Assembly: GCF_022376445.1 (NCBI RefSeq)
Contig: NW_025955639.1
Span: 1-17,255, forward strand
Length of the DNA stretch: 17,255 nucleotides
Reading direction: 5' to 3'
Origin: Fomitopsis serialis
Lineage: Eukaryota; Basidiomycota; Agaricomycetes; Polyporales; Fomitopsidaceae
The position numbers and the translations under genes were made by a program. Under the pieces are notes generated by a model. It did not search any database and was not told the DNA's origin. It was given only the letters and a program-made list of their open reading frames with translations. This document shows positions 9,531 through 17,255 of the stretch, piece after piece. Numbering within the stretch: the first letter of the stretch is position 1; each line of letters begins with the position of its first letter.

Positions 9531-10890
9531 TCAGACGACGCTCCGGCCGCCCCTCCTGTCCACTCGCCTGTTGATTCCTCCGAGCAAGATCTTGATGATG
9601 ACTTCTGCGCTAAGTTCGCCACCTGTGTAAGGTGTGGTATCGACGATGTCTCGGATACCATAATTCTGGCCCAGACCATTGTCGAGCTCGTTGAGGAATT
9701 CAGTGGCGTCACGACTGTTCCCGATCTGTACGAACTGTATGCCGACCTGCACATCGACGTAAGTCAAGACCATGGAGGGTGTACCAACGGTACCACTGAC
9801 CTGCGTAAGCGGGAAGTTATGGGCATCCAGTCTTCGGGCAGCTGCCACAATGACAGCTTCTGGATCGTCAGCTTCCAAGGAGAGATGATGAGCTTTGGCC
9901 ATGTTCAGTGAGAATTCAAACTTACTTGCAGCACCGTCTGTGATGATGATGTAGTTGACTGGCTTGATGCCCTTCATCAGGGAGTTGTCCCCCTCGTCGG
10001 CTCGCGCCTTGGCCTTATCCAAGCTGTCGAGATAATATAGGAGCAGACTCTCGAGCTTCTCGCCGATAGGTGTAATCCCTCCGGGCCGGACTGTATCGAA
10101 TAGCCGTCGGACGAATGCTGGGTCCTACGAGTGGTCAGGTTGAGTGGATACAGAATCACCAAGACCATGGAGATGTGCGTACATTCATGTTGGTCCCGAC
10201 ATGCTTGCTATTCAGGAAGCAAACGTCGATGCCATCGGTGTCATATTTCGACGCGATTCCCGCTAATGCTGCCAACGCTTCGCGAGCCTGTCTTGCCATA
10301 AGCGGGCCGTCCGCCGCAGACTTCGTGACTGAACGCACCTCTTTCCACCGGCTACCTGCCATTGACCCAGAGTCATCAACTATGATGACAGTGTTGTACT
10401 TGCGCAGCGTTTCCAGCGCATCCTCCACACTGTTCTGGCGCATCGGCCTGCGCAGAGCTTCCATGCGGTCTGCCGCAGACATCGGCGGCACCCCCTCCGG
10501 AGCCCGTACATTTGCCACGCTCGCGAACGACCTCCGTCTTCCCTGGACCCCAGATTGTGGTACTGCCAGTGTGTTTGGACTGGGCGCACCGGACGACATC
10601 GCCACTTCGTACGGCGGTGGCGCAGAGTCGCGGTTCCGCGTAGACAATGCAGCTACAGCGGACCTGCTCCGTCGATGTGCATTCTGGGAAGGAGCGGCCA
10701 GATAGCCTGGGGTGTGCGATACCTGCGCGGAAGCATGTCTGTGCACATGAGATGCGCCACTGGGGGTTCCGTAGTACTGATCCTGCTTAATGCCCGGATC
10801 TGCGTTGGAGGCGAGGGCCTTTGGTTTGGATATCGAGTCCGATCTGTCAAAGGTGCCTTGTTTGGACGATCTTGAATGTTGGTTGCCCAT
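9531..10890 (-). CDS. von Willebrand factor A-domain protein with myristoylation and PPxY motifs
   Basis: Exons on the minus strand: 10183-10890, 9926-10124, 9801-9871 and 9531-9746, giving 397 residues. Residues 1-165 are Ser/Pro/Arg-rich and probably disordered. They start MGNQHSR, which fits the N-myristoylation consensus (Gly2, Ser6), and contain PPPY near residue 92, a WW-domain ligand of Nedd4/Rsp5-type ubiquitin ligases. The VWA domain starts near NTVIIVDDSGSMAG. The metal-site residues are present: DxSxS (Asp172, Ser174, Ser176), the Thr of GGITPIGE and the Asp of IIITDGA. The domain ends with VGIQFVQIGNS, DIVDTTPYTG and ILLGGINRRVD. Fungal proteins of this class are common and uncharacterised; a membrane-attached adaptor role is inference. 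Introns 2 and 3 are both 54 nt and free of in-frame stops. Confidence 0.9.
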
Positions 10891-11366
10891 GGTGGTTCAG
10901 CGGGTGGGCGCGCGACGGCGGACTGTTTGTGAGCGCACCCAGCGGCATGCTTATAAGAAATCAGGCCTCAGGAGTCAAAGCGGTACAGGATCAAGGCGCC
11001 TGTTCGAATTTCTTGACATGCCTTGAACACCACTGGCAGGTGGGTCTTCAGGTGGACGAAGCGTACACCGGAGAATGCACAGCACCTTTGAATGTTCATC
11101 CGAGGCGGGTGGAAAGGAGGTGGCTGTGGCTAAGTAGTCTAGATATGAGGTGCGTTTCTCATTCGAATTTACCAAAGCTGTCCGACCGGAAGCTTGTCTA
11201 GATAACGTTGATGGCGGTGCTCAGGCTCAGTACATAGATCCACCCAATCTCTTTCTCATCAACAGCAATCGAGCAGCAACCGACGCATATGGGTGCTCTA
11301 ATGTCACTGCCATTATTGACATAGTGACAGGGATCCGGACAAGTCGCGTACACAAAGCACTCTCTA
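10891..11366. promoter_or_regulatory. Intergenic region upstream of the VWA gene
   Basis: These 476 bp contain the VWA promoter and the CSN12 3' end. On the minus strand TATAAG lies at 10950-10955, about 65 nt upstream of the VWA start, inside the palindrome CTTATAAG (10950-10957). Short ORFs here show no recognisable protein. Nothing else was identified. Confidence 0.5.
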
Positions 11367-13142
11367 CTAGTACAACAGAGCATAAGGCGATGGCCGTTCC
11401 GCCAGACTTGGGAAAGCCTTCACAGCAGACAAGACAACCATCTGCTTTTCGTGAGAGAGGTATCCCTTCATGAAGCCCTTGTATATCTGGTTCGCAACAA
11501 AGCACTCCGCCTCCTCAAGTGAGACGTCCATGCCTGCTATCTGTAGCGATGAATGAAACATCGCCACAGGTATTCTCGTGCCTTTCGAGGACGCGATCCA
11601 CCTGGATACATCCCAGGCCCACCACGACAAGACACCGGTCCGGATCAGCGGTCGTCAGTACAGTGCATATATGCAAGAGAAGTCGAAGAGCACGCACACT
11701 TTGCGGAACAGCCCTCGAATGCAGAGCTCTCGGGCCTTTTCGAGCGTCAGGTACAAGTTTAGGTCCACTAGCCGTCGTTCGCACTGGTCCAAGGCTGAAT
11801 CATATGCACGAATGTCACCGGTTCGGACCGCTCTGATGAAGGGTGTGAACAGGTCGTCGAGCACCGGAAACCGGTCAAGTAGCTCGCGGGATGGTAAGTG
11901 GCCCCGTAGGATGCGCAGTGGAATCAGGTATGTCAGTACCCTCCTGGAAGCAAAGTCAGCAAGTGGACGACGTCAAGCACCGGTGCCGCTTACTCCTGAT
12001 TTGCACGCGCTTTTGTGTAGCAGTTATAGAAAGCCAGTGTCAGTTCCTGTTCGGCCTGCCAAGGACGGGATGTCAATCAGTGGAATAATGTGGTTTCCTA
12101 CCGCCCAGGACTGACTTTGGCGAAGTCTTCATTCAGGAAACTAAGCATGCCAATATAATATCGATATGTTACCTGCAAATTGTGAGTCCGTGGTCAGTTG
12201 TACGAGAACGCCGTACGCACTTGATGTGATCGTGGATATGCGGACAAAGATGGGATGTCGGGGTTTGCATTGATTGCTCGAAGAATGTTCTTCGCGAGCG
12301 ATATGCGTTTCACCTGAGCGCATCGCAGACCACAGTTTCAGGTAAGGGGTCCTAGACATTGAGAACCGCACTGTGTTGCGTACCCGGAAGTAGCATTTCA
12401 GGATCAGTCCAACAACATAGTACACGCCCCATTTGCGCGACTCGGCATATGGCGACATCCTGCGGTAGACTGGATGAACGATTATGCAAAATAGGGTCTG
12501 GAGTATGAAGCTTGCCTGTCTGTTACACAGCTCGAGAATGCCTTGCTAATTATACGCGCAGCTTCTTCCATGTTAGCGGTACCCTCCTGCCCTCTTGAAC
12601 TTGCATCTAGGTCTGCCTACACACATATGCTCAGACATGCCAGCAGTAGCAAAATGAACACTCACATCGAAAGCCAAGTCTCGTAAGTCCCGTAGGATCG
12701 AAAACAACGCAGGCAATGTCCATCCACTATTTGTTGCAAAGTACCGAAGGAAGGAGCTACGCGCCACAACGCATTAGCGAGCGCCACGACTGCTTGGGCC
12801 ACAACACTCACTTGACGAGCGTACATTCCTCCTTGAACGCTTCTGCAGCACGCCGCTTCGCGCAGTGATTTACGACTAGCACGTACTGTATCGCAATCTC
12901 GTCCCACGGGCCCTCCATACTTCCTTCATAGTACGATAGGGATTGCCTCTGAGCTTCTACAAGTGAGTAATGCACCACATGCACCGGCGTTGGGTGCGTA
13001 CCGTTGGGTTCTTGAATTCCTTCACCAGCTGCTTGCCATGGTCACTTGTGGGCTTCAATAGATACGCAAGTTCAGGCCCTTTTTCTTCGCGCAATGCCTG
13101 CGCTATTTGCGTCAGGAACACTGCGAATCTAGCGGAAGTCAT
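11367..13142 (-). CDS. CSN12: PCI-domain protein, COP9 signalosome subunit 12 homologue
   Basis: Csn12 is a PCI protein found with COP9 signalosome subunits and, in yeast, in the Thp3-Csn12 complex linked to transcription elongation and pre-mRNA splicing. Exons on the minus strand: 13002-13142, 12812-12948, 12666-12756, 12516-12616, 12384-12459, 12221-12313, 12116-12172, 11994-12055, 11698-11943 and 11367-11601, giving 412 residues with no frame break. Family-like segments are FAVFLTQIAQAL, SRKWGVYYVVGLILKCYFR, ISLAKNILRAI, VTYRYYIGMLSFLNEDFAKA, YLIPLRILRGHLPS, FTPFIRAVRTGDIRAYD and KGYLSHEKQMVVLS. The last four cover the helical and winged-helix parts of the PCI domain. An upstream in-frame ATG at 13199 would add 19 residues. 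Intron 4 has a GC donor, and the exon 9 acceptor is a CAGGAG tandem. PCID2/Thp1 is the nearest alternative family, but the length and C-terminus fit Csn12 better. Confidence 0.92.
12460..12515 (-). other. CSN12: GC-AG intron in CSN12 (intron 4)
   Basis: The exon ends ACAGACAG and the 56-nt intron starts GCAAGC and ends ACCGCAG. AG joined to G makes an Arg codon and keeps VTDR-MSPYAESRKW in frame. The nearby GT donor (GTAACA) has the wrong phase. Confidence 0.85.
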
Positions 13143-13621
13143 GTTGAAGGTTGTGCAGCGGACTGGAACGAAGGGCCAAATCTGTAACTGACCGGTCACG
13201 TGGGACGCGTCAGGCGCATCATTGCGCGTCGGCGCCTGTCACGGTGCCACTTACGCGTCTCCGGATGCTCGCCGCGGATGCCCTGGACAAGCCTCAGAAC
13301 ACTGCGAATGAGTATCGTACGGCAAGCTATACAACCTGGATCATATTCTGGTCGCAATTGAACTGAACAGGCATATGTGAATGAAGGGTCACATACTTTG
13401 TGGCGTAGTACGCCGTATTACTTACCACGGAGGTCCAAGAGCGCGCGCGGCGCGGGGCCGGTCACCTCCGTATCGATTCGAACTCAAGGACACGATAGAT
13501 TTCATCATACACCACGCCAAAATGACGATATGTCACTGCATGGGCTTTGGCTTTGCAGCTTATATAGCATCCCTTCGGCCATGGTTCCTCTGTACCCGTC
13601 TCAGCCCGTCATCTCCTCACC
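13143..13621. promoter_or_regulatory. Divergent promoter region CSN12 / DsbA-like
   Basis: These 479 bp separate two start codons. Close to CSN12 lie a CACGTG E-box (13197-13202) and ACGCGT at 13205-13210 and 13253-13258. A very GC-rich patch follows at about 13439-13462. TATATA at 13561-13566 is 61 nt upstream of the DsbA-like ATG and is the best core promoter element. Short ORFs here overlap each other and show no protein I recognise. Confidence 0.5.
13561..13566 (+). promoter_or_regulatory. TATA box of the DsbA-like gene
   Basis: TATATA in the context CTTATATAGC, 61 nt upstream of the start codon. The spacing is close to that of TATAAG boxes upstream of KEX1 and the VWA gene. Confidence 0.6.
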
Positions 13622-14462
13622 ATGGCCCTGCAACCGTCTCTTCGCCCCCTCATCATCGCAGGCAGTCCCAATGCTCCTCATACCCTGGACATCTTCTGTA
13701 AGCACAGCAGAACACTTCCGGAAGTGCGCGAACTCATGCTGGGTGGCCAGTGGACTACGTGTGCCCCTTTTCGGCCAAGCTATCTCTCGCCATTGACAGC
13801 GTCCTGAAACCCCTCTTGGACTCTGGAGGCAAGTACGACGGCAAGGTCAAGGTCATCTTCAGGCCGCAGGTGCAGCCGTGGCATTCCAGTTCTACCTTCG
13901 TGCACGAGGCCGGTCTCGCGGTCAGTACACTCACGAAACACTCTAGAAGTCATACTGAGACGATGCCCCAGGTCGCTCGTGTAGCTCCACAGAGTTTCTG
14001 GACGTTCTCTCTGGCTGTGAGACACAGAGCCTTGGTTCTGAACACGCTCAACCGAGACTAACCAATTCGCGAGACAGCTATTCAAGCAGCAGGGAGAATA
14101 CTTCGACATCCCCACCTCCAACTTGACCCCCGTACAAATCCGAGCGAAGCTCGCTGAGCTTGTCAGCCAGACCGTTGGTGCAGACAAGACATCCCATTCA
14201 AGGATCTCTTGGCGTTGAAGTCGACGCCGAACGGTGGTGTAGACGTGACCGACGACTTGAAGTACACGAGTGAGTCGCACCACAGAAGTCCGAGCGCTGT
14301 CGGTGAGATTCATGCCTGCCATCCACAGTCAAGTTCTCCAGACAGAACGGAATCCACGTCTCGCCGACGGTACTCTGGGACGGTATCGTCGCGAACGAGG
14401 TCTCGAGCTCTTGGGGCGAGAAAGAGTGGACCGAGTTCCTGGAGAAGAAAGTCCTTGTCTAG
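13622..14462 (+). CDS. DsbA-type thioredoxin-fold protein with a single cysteine (one frameshift)
   Basis: Exons are 13622-13697, 13751-13920, 13972-14016, 14078-14269 and 14329-14462, giving about 205 residues when the frame is restored. There is no signal peptide or obvious presequence, so a cytosolic location is likely. The N-terminus forms a beta strand (RPLIIAGSPNAPHTLDIF). DYVCPFSAK then places a CxxS site at Cys30. A helical insertion with TPVQIRAKLAELV follows, and NGIHVSPTVLWDGIVANE carries the cis-Pro loop (VSPTV). This order is that of DsbA-like thioredoxin folds. Cys30 is the only cysteine, so the protein cannot form the usual active-site disulfide. Exon 4 changes frame near 14186-14188: ALVSQTVGADK-type sequence leads upstream and IPFKDLLALKS continues in another frame. 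One missing base explains it. Substrate unknown. Confidence 0.87.
14186..14188 (+). other. Single-base deletion (frameshift) in the DsbA-like gene
   Basis: GAC AAG ACA TCC leaves frame. GAC AAA GAC ATC CCA (or AAG GAC) joins GADK to DIPFKDLLALK. The five exons total 617 nt and one more base gives 618, an integral 206 codons including the stop. A 41-nt cryptic intron (GTCAGC at 14162 to TTCAAG at 14202) would also restore frame. It is shorter than any other intron here and would remove a family-like segment. Confidence 0.7.
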
Positions 14463-14482
14463 ACCGAGGCTGATTACGCCTG
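14463..14482. other. 20-bp gap between convergent stop codons
   Basis: The DsbA-like stop (TAG, 14460-14462) and the GatB stop (14483-14485 on the minus strand) face each other. Each 3' UTR must therefore enter the other gene, so the transcripts should overlap in antisense. Confidence 0.8.
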
Positions 14483-16637
14483 TTAGATTAGCGAGCGAAG
14501 TGTACCAATACAACTGTACGTGTAACGGATCATCAGGCTACTCCCCTTGAGTAACCTGAGAAGCATCGCTCTCGTGGCTTTTGCATCTGCCCTTCCTTTA
14601 CTCGACTTCATGACACGGCCGAGAATCTTGTTGAGCACGTTGACGTTCCCGCCACGCACGACATCCGCCTCTTGGGGCAGAGCAGCAATCGCCTCGGCGC
14701 ACCACTGCTGTAGGGCCGCACTATCGTCGCCGGCGGCCAGGAGGGACAGCCCGCTCGCTAGTTCCGATGGTGTCTGACTGGAAGGTTTGTCCAGCATGTA
14801 TCGAAGGAGCGTCTTTCCTGCCGTCCCTGAGAAGATGAATCAGTAAGACTTCGCTGCAAGTCTCTTCGGCGAAGTAGCACCAACCAGTGAGCTTCCCGCT
14901 CTGCACCAAGTCGATCAGTCCGCCCATTTGTTCGGCACTGATGGGATTTTGAAGAAGGGTTCGTTGCGGAAGGCCAATTGTCCCAGCAGCTCATGCGTTA
15001 TCCTGGCACGAAGATCATCTAGACACCGTGTGCCCAATGCAACTCCCATGACTCACCAATTGACGACGACCTTGGGATCACGACCGCGCGAGACCTGGTC
15101 GAAATATGCGATGGGACCCGGGCCTAGTTCTCCGTCAAACTTGACCTCCCTGCCGGAGTTGACGTCCATGAGGACATCAGCGTCCCTCCTCAATAACCCC
15201 ATTTCCACTAGACGAGCTATTGTTGCGTCAGGAAGCTCTGGCATATCTGTCCGGATGCGCGAGATGTATGCCTATTACTCATTTCGATCAGTAGCCGGGA
15301 AGTTCTGCATGGGAAAGGGTAATCGTACCTCGTCGAGGAGCAAAGGCGGCAGATTCGGGTCTGGCATATACCTGTAGTCAGGAGCATCTTCCTTGCTTCG
15401 TAATGAATACGTTTCGGCCGCGTCTTCGTTGAACCCACGCGTCTCCTGTGAGACAGACCCCCGCTCTCCAATAGGTCGATCTGGCGACGGACTTCCGAAG
15501 CTATTCATCCATGAATGAGCAGATTGTTGTCATGTGGATATTTGAGAGAAGCATACTAATGGCGACCATGATGAACTTCACACTGTTGAGGTTCTTGACT
15601 TCACAACGCGTGCCGGCAGGCTCGCCTCGCTTGTTGACAGAGACGTTGACGTCGCAACGTAAGGACCCCTGAGACGCGTCACGAAGTGGACATTCTAGAT
15701 GTTAATAAGAACGCACCTGTTCCATGTTCCCGTCGCTAGAGCCGACGGCGCGCAGCAATGCCTGGAGGGCGCGTACGTACCGTCCAGCTTCCTCTGGTGA
15801 CCTGCAGACGTTGAGCTTTGCGAAAATTCGGAGACACGGCGGACTGACCGTATGTCGGGTTCAGAGACTATCTCCATAAGACCAGCTCCGGCGCGGCTCA
15901 GATCAATAGCAGATTCTTTTCGTCTTGGGTCATACGTAGATTTCCCGGTGTCCTGGGCTGCTAGTTTATGCTTGTTCATGCGGTGGACACAACATATAGC
16001 ATACCTGCTCGAGCTGAATCTGCTTGATACGGACATACGTCTGGTCTCTCTCGAGCTCAAGGCGGCCATCCGTAGCAAATGGTGCTTCCACAAAGCAAAA
16101 CCTCAGATTCAGATCAATGAAGGACGTGAGGCTGCTCACCGTAGTGCTGGGTGATTTGGTACCCCGACGGTAGGTCAGCATAGAAGTAGTGTTTGCGGTC
16201 GAACGCAGAACGACGCTGCACATCGGCATTCAGTGCGAGCGCGGTCCTCACACCGAGCTCAACGCATTTCGGGTTCAAACGCTGTGGCAAAATAGTCAAC
16301 GAATGCATTCCATTACACTGGGAGACGCGTGGATACAGGTAATGTTCCCGGAAACGCGGCATCAAAGGGAGATACGGAGGTGTTGGCCGGCAAGTTATAA
16401 TCTGGTGTCCACGCATCTTCAACACCGTTGGAGTCAGTCCTGAGGGTTTCGAGGACAATGCTGGCTATGCTGACCAGAGAACAGCTTCACTCTCGACTTG
16501 ATCTGCGCGTGGACCTCGATGCCCACTACGACGTCCCAGCCTGGCCATCTAGGATCGTCCCTCACACGCGCGGTGGAAAAGCGGGCACGTCTTATGCAAG
16601 GCGGGAGAGTCGCGAGCTTCCTGGCATGAGCCAGCAT
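14483..16637 (-). CDS. GATB: Mitochondrial glutamyl-tRNA(Gln) amidotransferase subunit B (two frameshifts)
   Basis: GatB is the kinase/transamidation partner that, with GatA and a small subunit, turns Glu-tRNA(Gln) into Gln-tRNA(Gln) in mitochondria. Exons on the minus strand: 16475-16637, 16337-16416, 16140-16281, 16005-16084, 15849-15952, 15717-15801, 15557-15668, 15329-15500, 15057-15271, 14885-15002 and 14483-14826, giving about 538 residues after restoring two bases. The start at 16637 gives a basic presequence with RARFSTA; in-frame ATGs farther up reach 16769. Motifs are GIEVHAQI (39-46), [81 protein letters not shown] and the C-terminal tRNA-binding region with [20 protein letters not shown]. 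Frame breaks lie at 15458-15462 and 14947-14950. The last 42 nt before [10 protein letters not shown] could be a facultative in-frame intron. Confidence 0.93.
14947..14950 (-). other. GATB: Single-base deletion (frameshift) in GatB exon 10
   Basis: The coding strand reads TTC TTC AAA ATC CCA. A fifth A gives [18 protein letters not shown], the expected GatB sequence. Exon 10 is 118 nt and fits its flanking splice phases only with one more base. Confidence 0.85.
15458..15462 (-). other. GATB: Single-base deletion (frameshift) in GatB exon 8
   Basis: The coding strand has AGC, then five G, then TCT. Six G would join QIDLLESGG to [12 protein letters not shown], a stretch conserved also in bacterial GatB (ESGG, then QETR). 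Exon 8 is 172 nt and needs 173 to keep both splice phases. Confidence 0.88.
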
Positions 16638-16807
16638 GAGAAGGCAGGATAGCTTAGGCGCCCATGGATGGTACAAGCTCCTTCGGGAGTTGCCGTCGAC
16701 GCCGTTCCTTTCCCAGTTTGTCAGACAAGACCGGCGAGAGGCCAGCATACTCCTGCCTTCTACCACCACTTGCTTTCATTCGACACACGCCTCCTGGGAG
16801 CTGCGCA
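16638..16807. promoter_or_regulatory. Short divergent promoter GatB / PAP1
   Basis: Only 170 bp separate the two inferred start codons. No TATA box was found. Open frames continue through it on both strands without recognisable protein, so either start could lie farther upstream. Confidence 0.45.
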
Positions 16808-17255
16808 ATGTCGACAACAGACGGGCAAGTCTGCGCGCTGGGCTGCATGAAGTCCGCGGAACTGAAACACGGCTGTACAGATACTTGGGCGTAACCCAGC
16901 CCATCTCAACGAACGAATCGAACGAGAGGGAGAAGGAGGTGACTATCACCCTTATGGAGGAGCTCAGGAGGCAAGGCACTTTCGAGAGCGAAGAAGAGGC
17001 TAGATCCAGGTACGTGTTTTTGTATGCTGGTTGTCAACTTCGTTCCGCCGCATCGGAGCCACAGAGTACATCCCCTCCGTGCATAGCTGTTATCTAGGCT
17101 TCGTACTGCAGTAGCAGGTCGGCAACTGCTGCACGGGCTGTTGCGCATGCTCCGAGCTTCATCCCGTTCTTGCGATTTGCCCACAACCACCCAACGTCCA
17201 TCGGAATATACTGACCAATGCCGCCGCTTCAAATTGTCAACAGAGAAATCGTACT
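16808..17255 (+). CDS. PAP1: Nuclear poly(A) polymerase PAP1 (5' end only)
   Basis: Poly(A) polymerase adds the poly(A) tail to cleaved pre-mRNA in the nucleus. Exons here are 16808-16824, 16881-17009 and 17244 to the window edge, covering about the first 52 residues. The inferred N-terminus MSTTDG joins YLGVTQPIS, the typical start of fungal Pap1, followed by EREKEVTITLMEELRRQGTF and ESEEEARSR, then EIV after the second intron. The catalytic nucleotidyltransferase motifs lie beyond the window. Joining exon 1 to exon 2 in frame needs a GC donor (GG/GCAAGT); the GT four bases later has the wrong phase. The second intron is 234 nt, about four times the local norm. Identity is secure from exon 2; the first 6 residues are inferred. 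Confidence 0.88.
16825..16880 (+). other. PAP1: Probable GC-AG intron in PAP1 (intron 1)
   Basis: This 56-nt intron starts GCAAGT, the usual form of a GC donor, has a branch-like AACTGAAAC near 16859-16867 and ends TGTACAG. Exon 1 is only 17 nt. The phase (2) matches the A TAC TTG start of exon 2. Confidence 0.65.
17010..17243 (+). other. PAP1: Long (234 nt) second intron of PAP1
   Basis: It starts GTACGT after AGATCCAG and ends TCAACAG before A GAA ATC. It interrupts SR/EIVL, which is contiguous in other poly(A) polymerases as I recall them, so no hidden exon is needed. Open frames on the minus strand inside it resemble no known protein. Confidence 0.75.

Noticed and set aside
10990..11010. 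Possible tRNA T-loop (GTTCGAAT)
   Set aside because: No matching stems or D-arm upstream; a chance match.
11150..11836. Plus-strand ORFs opposite CSN12
   Set aside because: They are antisense to well-supported CSN12 exons and show no protein family features.
13439..13490. Possible tRNA around GATTCGAAC
   Set aside because: The flanking bases do not form a T-arm stem and no acceptor or anticodon stem could be drawn on either strand.
16417..16474. Apparent frameshift after KLFS in GatB
   Set aside because: A 58-nt intron ending GTTGAAG gives [14 protein letters not shown] in frame, with a branch-like ACTGAC inside.
1..17255. Gene cluster for secondary metabolism, a mobile element or a defence system
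   Set aside because: All nine genes are dispersed housekeeping or conserved fungal genes with similar intron style; no transposase, reverse transcriptase, terminal repeats or synthase genes were seen.

Overview
The window is nuclear DNA from a filamentous basidiomycete, most likely an agaricomycete. Nine spliced protein-coding genes fill it, with about 57 introns, almost all 43-70 nt long. The introns have GT-AG (twice GC-AG) borders, and several exons are under 50 nt. The gene set (KEX1, MGM101, a gamma-tubulin complex protein, CSN12, mitochondrial GatB, poly(A) polymerase) is ordinary fungal housekeeping. I see no transposon, CRISPR array, rRNA, tRNA or prophage. All exon borders were placed by hand from reading-frame continuity, splice signals and remembered family motifs, without alignment software.

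Layout, left to right: KEX1 carboxypeptidase (-, 1-2202, C-terminus cut by the window edge); a secretory-membrane thioredoxin-fold protein without cysteine (+, 2619-3784); MGM101 for mitochondrial DNA maintenance (-, 3949-4982); a GCP5-like gamma-tubulin complex component (+, 5262-9357); a von Willebrand A-domain protein (-, 9531-10890); the PCI protein CSN12 (-, 11367-13142); a DsbA-type thioredoxin-fold protein (+, 13622-14462); mitochondrial GatB (-, 14483-16637); and the 5' end of poly(A) polymerase PAP1 (+, 16808 to the right edge). Divergent pairs share short promoters (KEX1/Trx-like, MGM101/GCP5-like, CSN12/DsbA-like, GatB/PAP1). Convergent pairs are very close; DsbA-like and GatB stop codons are only 20 bp apart. 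The genes do not form one pathway. Two products (MGM101, GatB) act in mitochondria, two (KEX1, Trx-like) in the secretory pathway, and PAP1 and probably CSN12 act on nuclear mRNA.

The strongest anomaly is a set of four single-base deletions, one each in KEX1 and the DsbA-like gene and two in GatB. Each breaks an otherwise conserved reading frame, and at least three fall in a homopolymer run. Everything around them is intact, so sequencing or assembly error is the simplest explanation. Other points of interest are two GC-AG introns, a 234-nt intron in PAP1, two consecutive 54-nt stop-free introns in the VWA gene, a VWA protein with both a myristoylation signal and a PPxY motif, and two thioredoxin-fold proteins with no cysteine or one cysteine. 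I did not find a convincing new multi-gene system.
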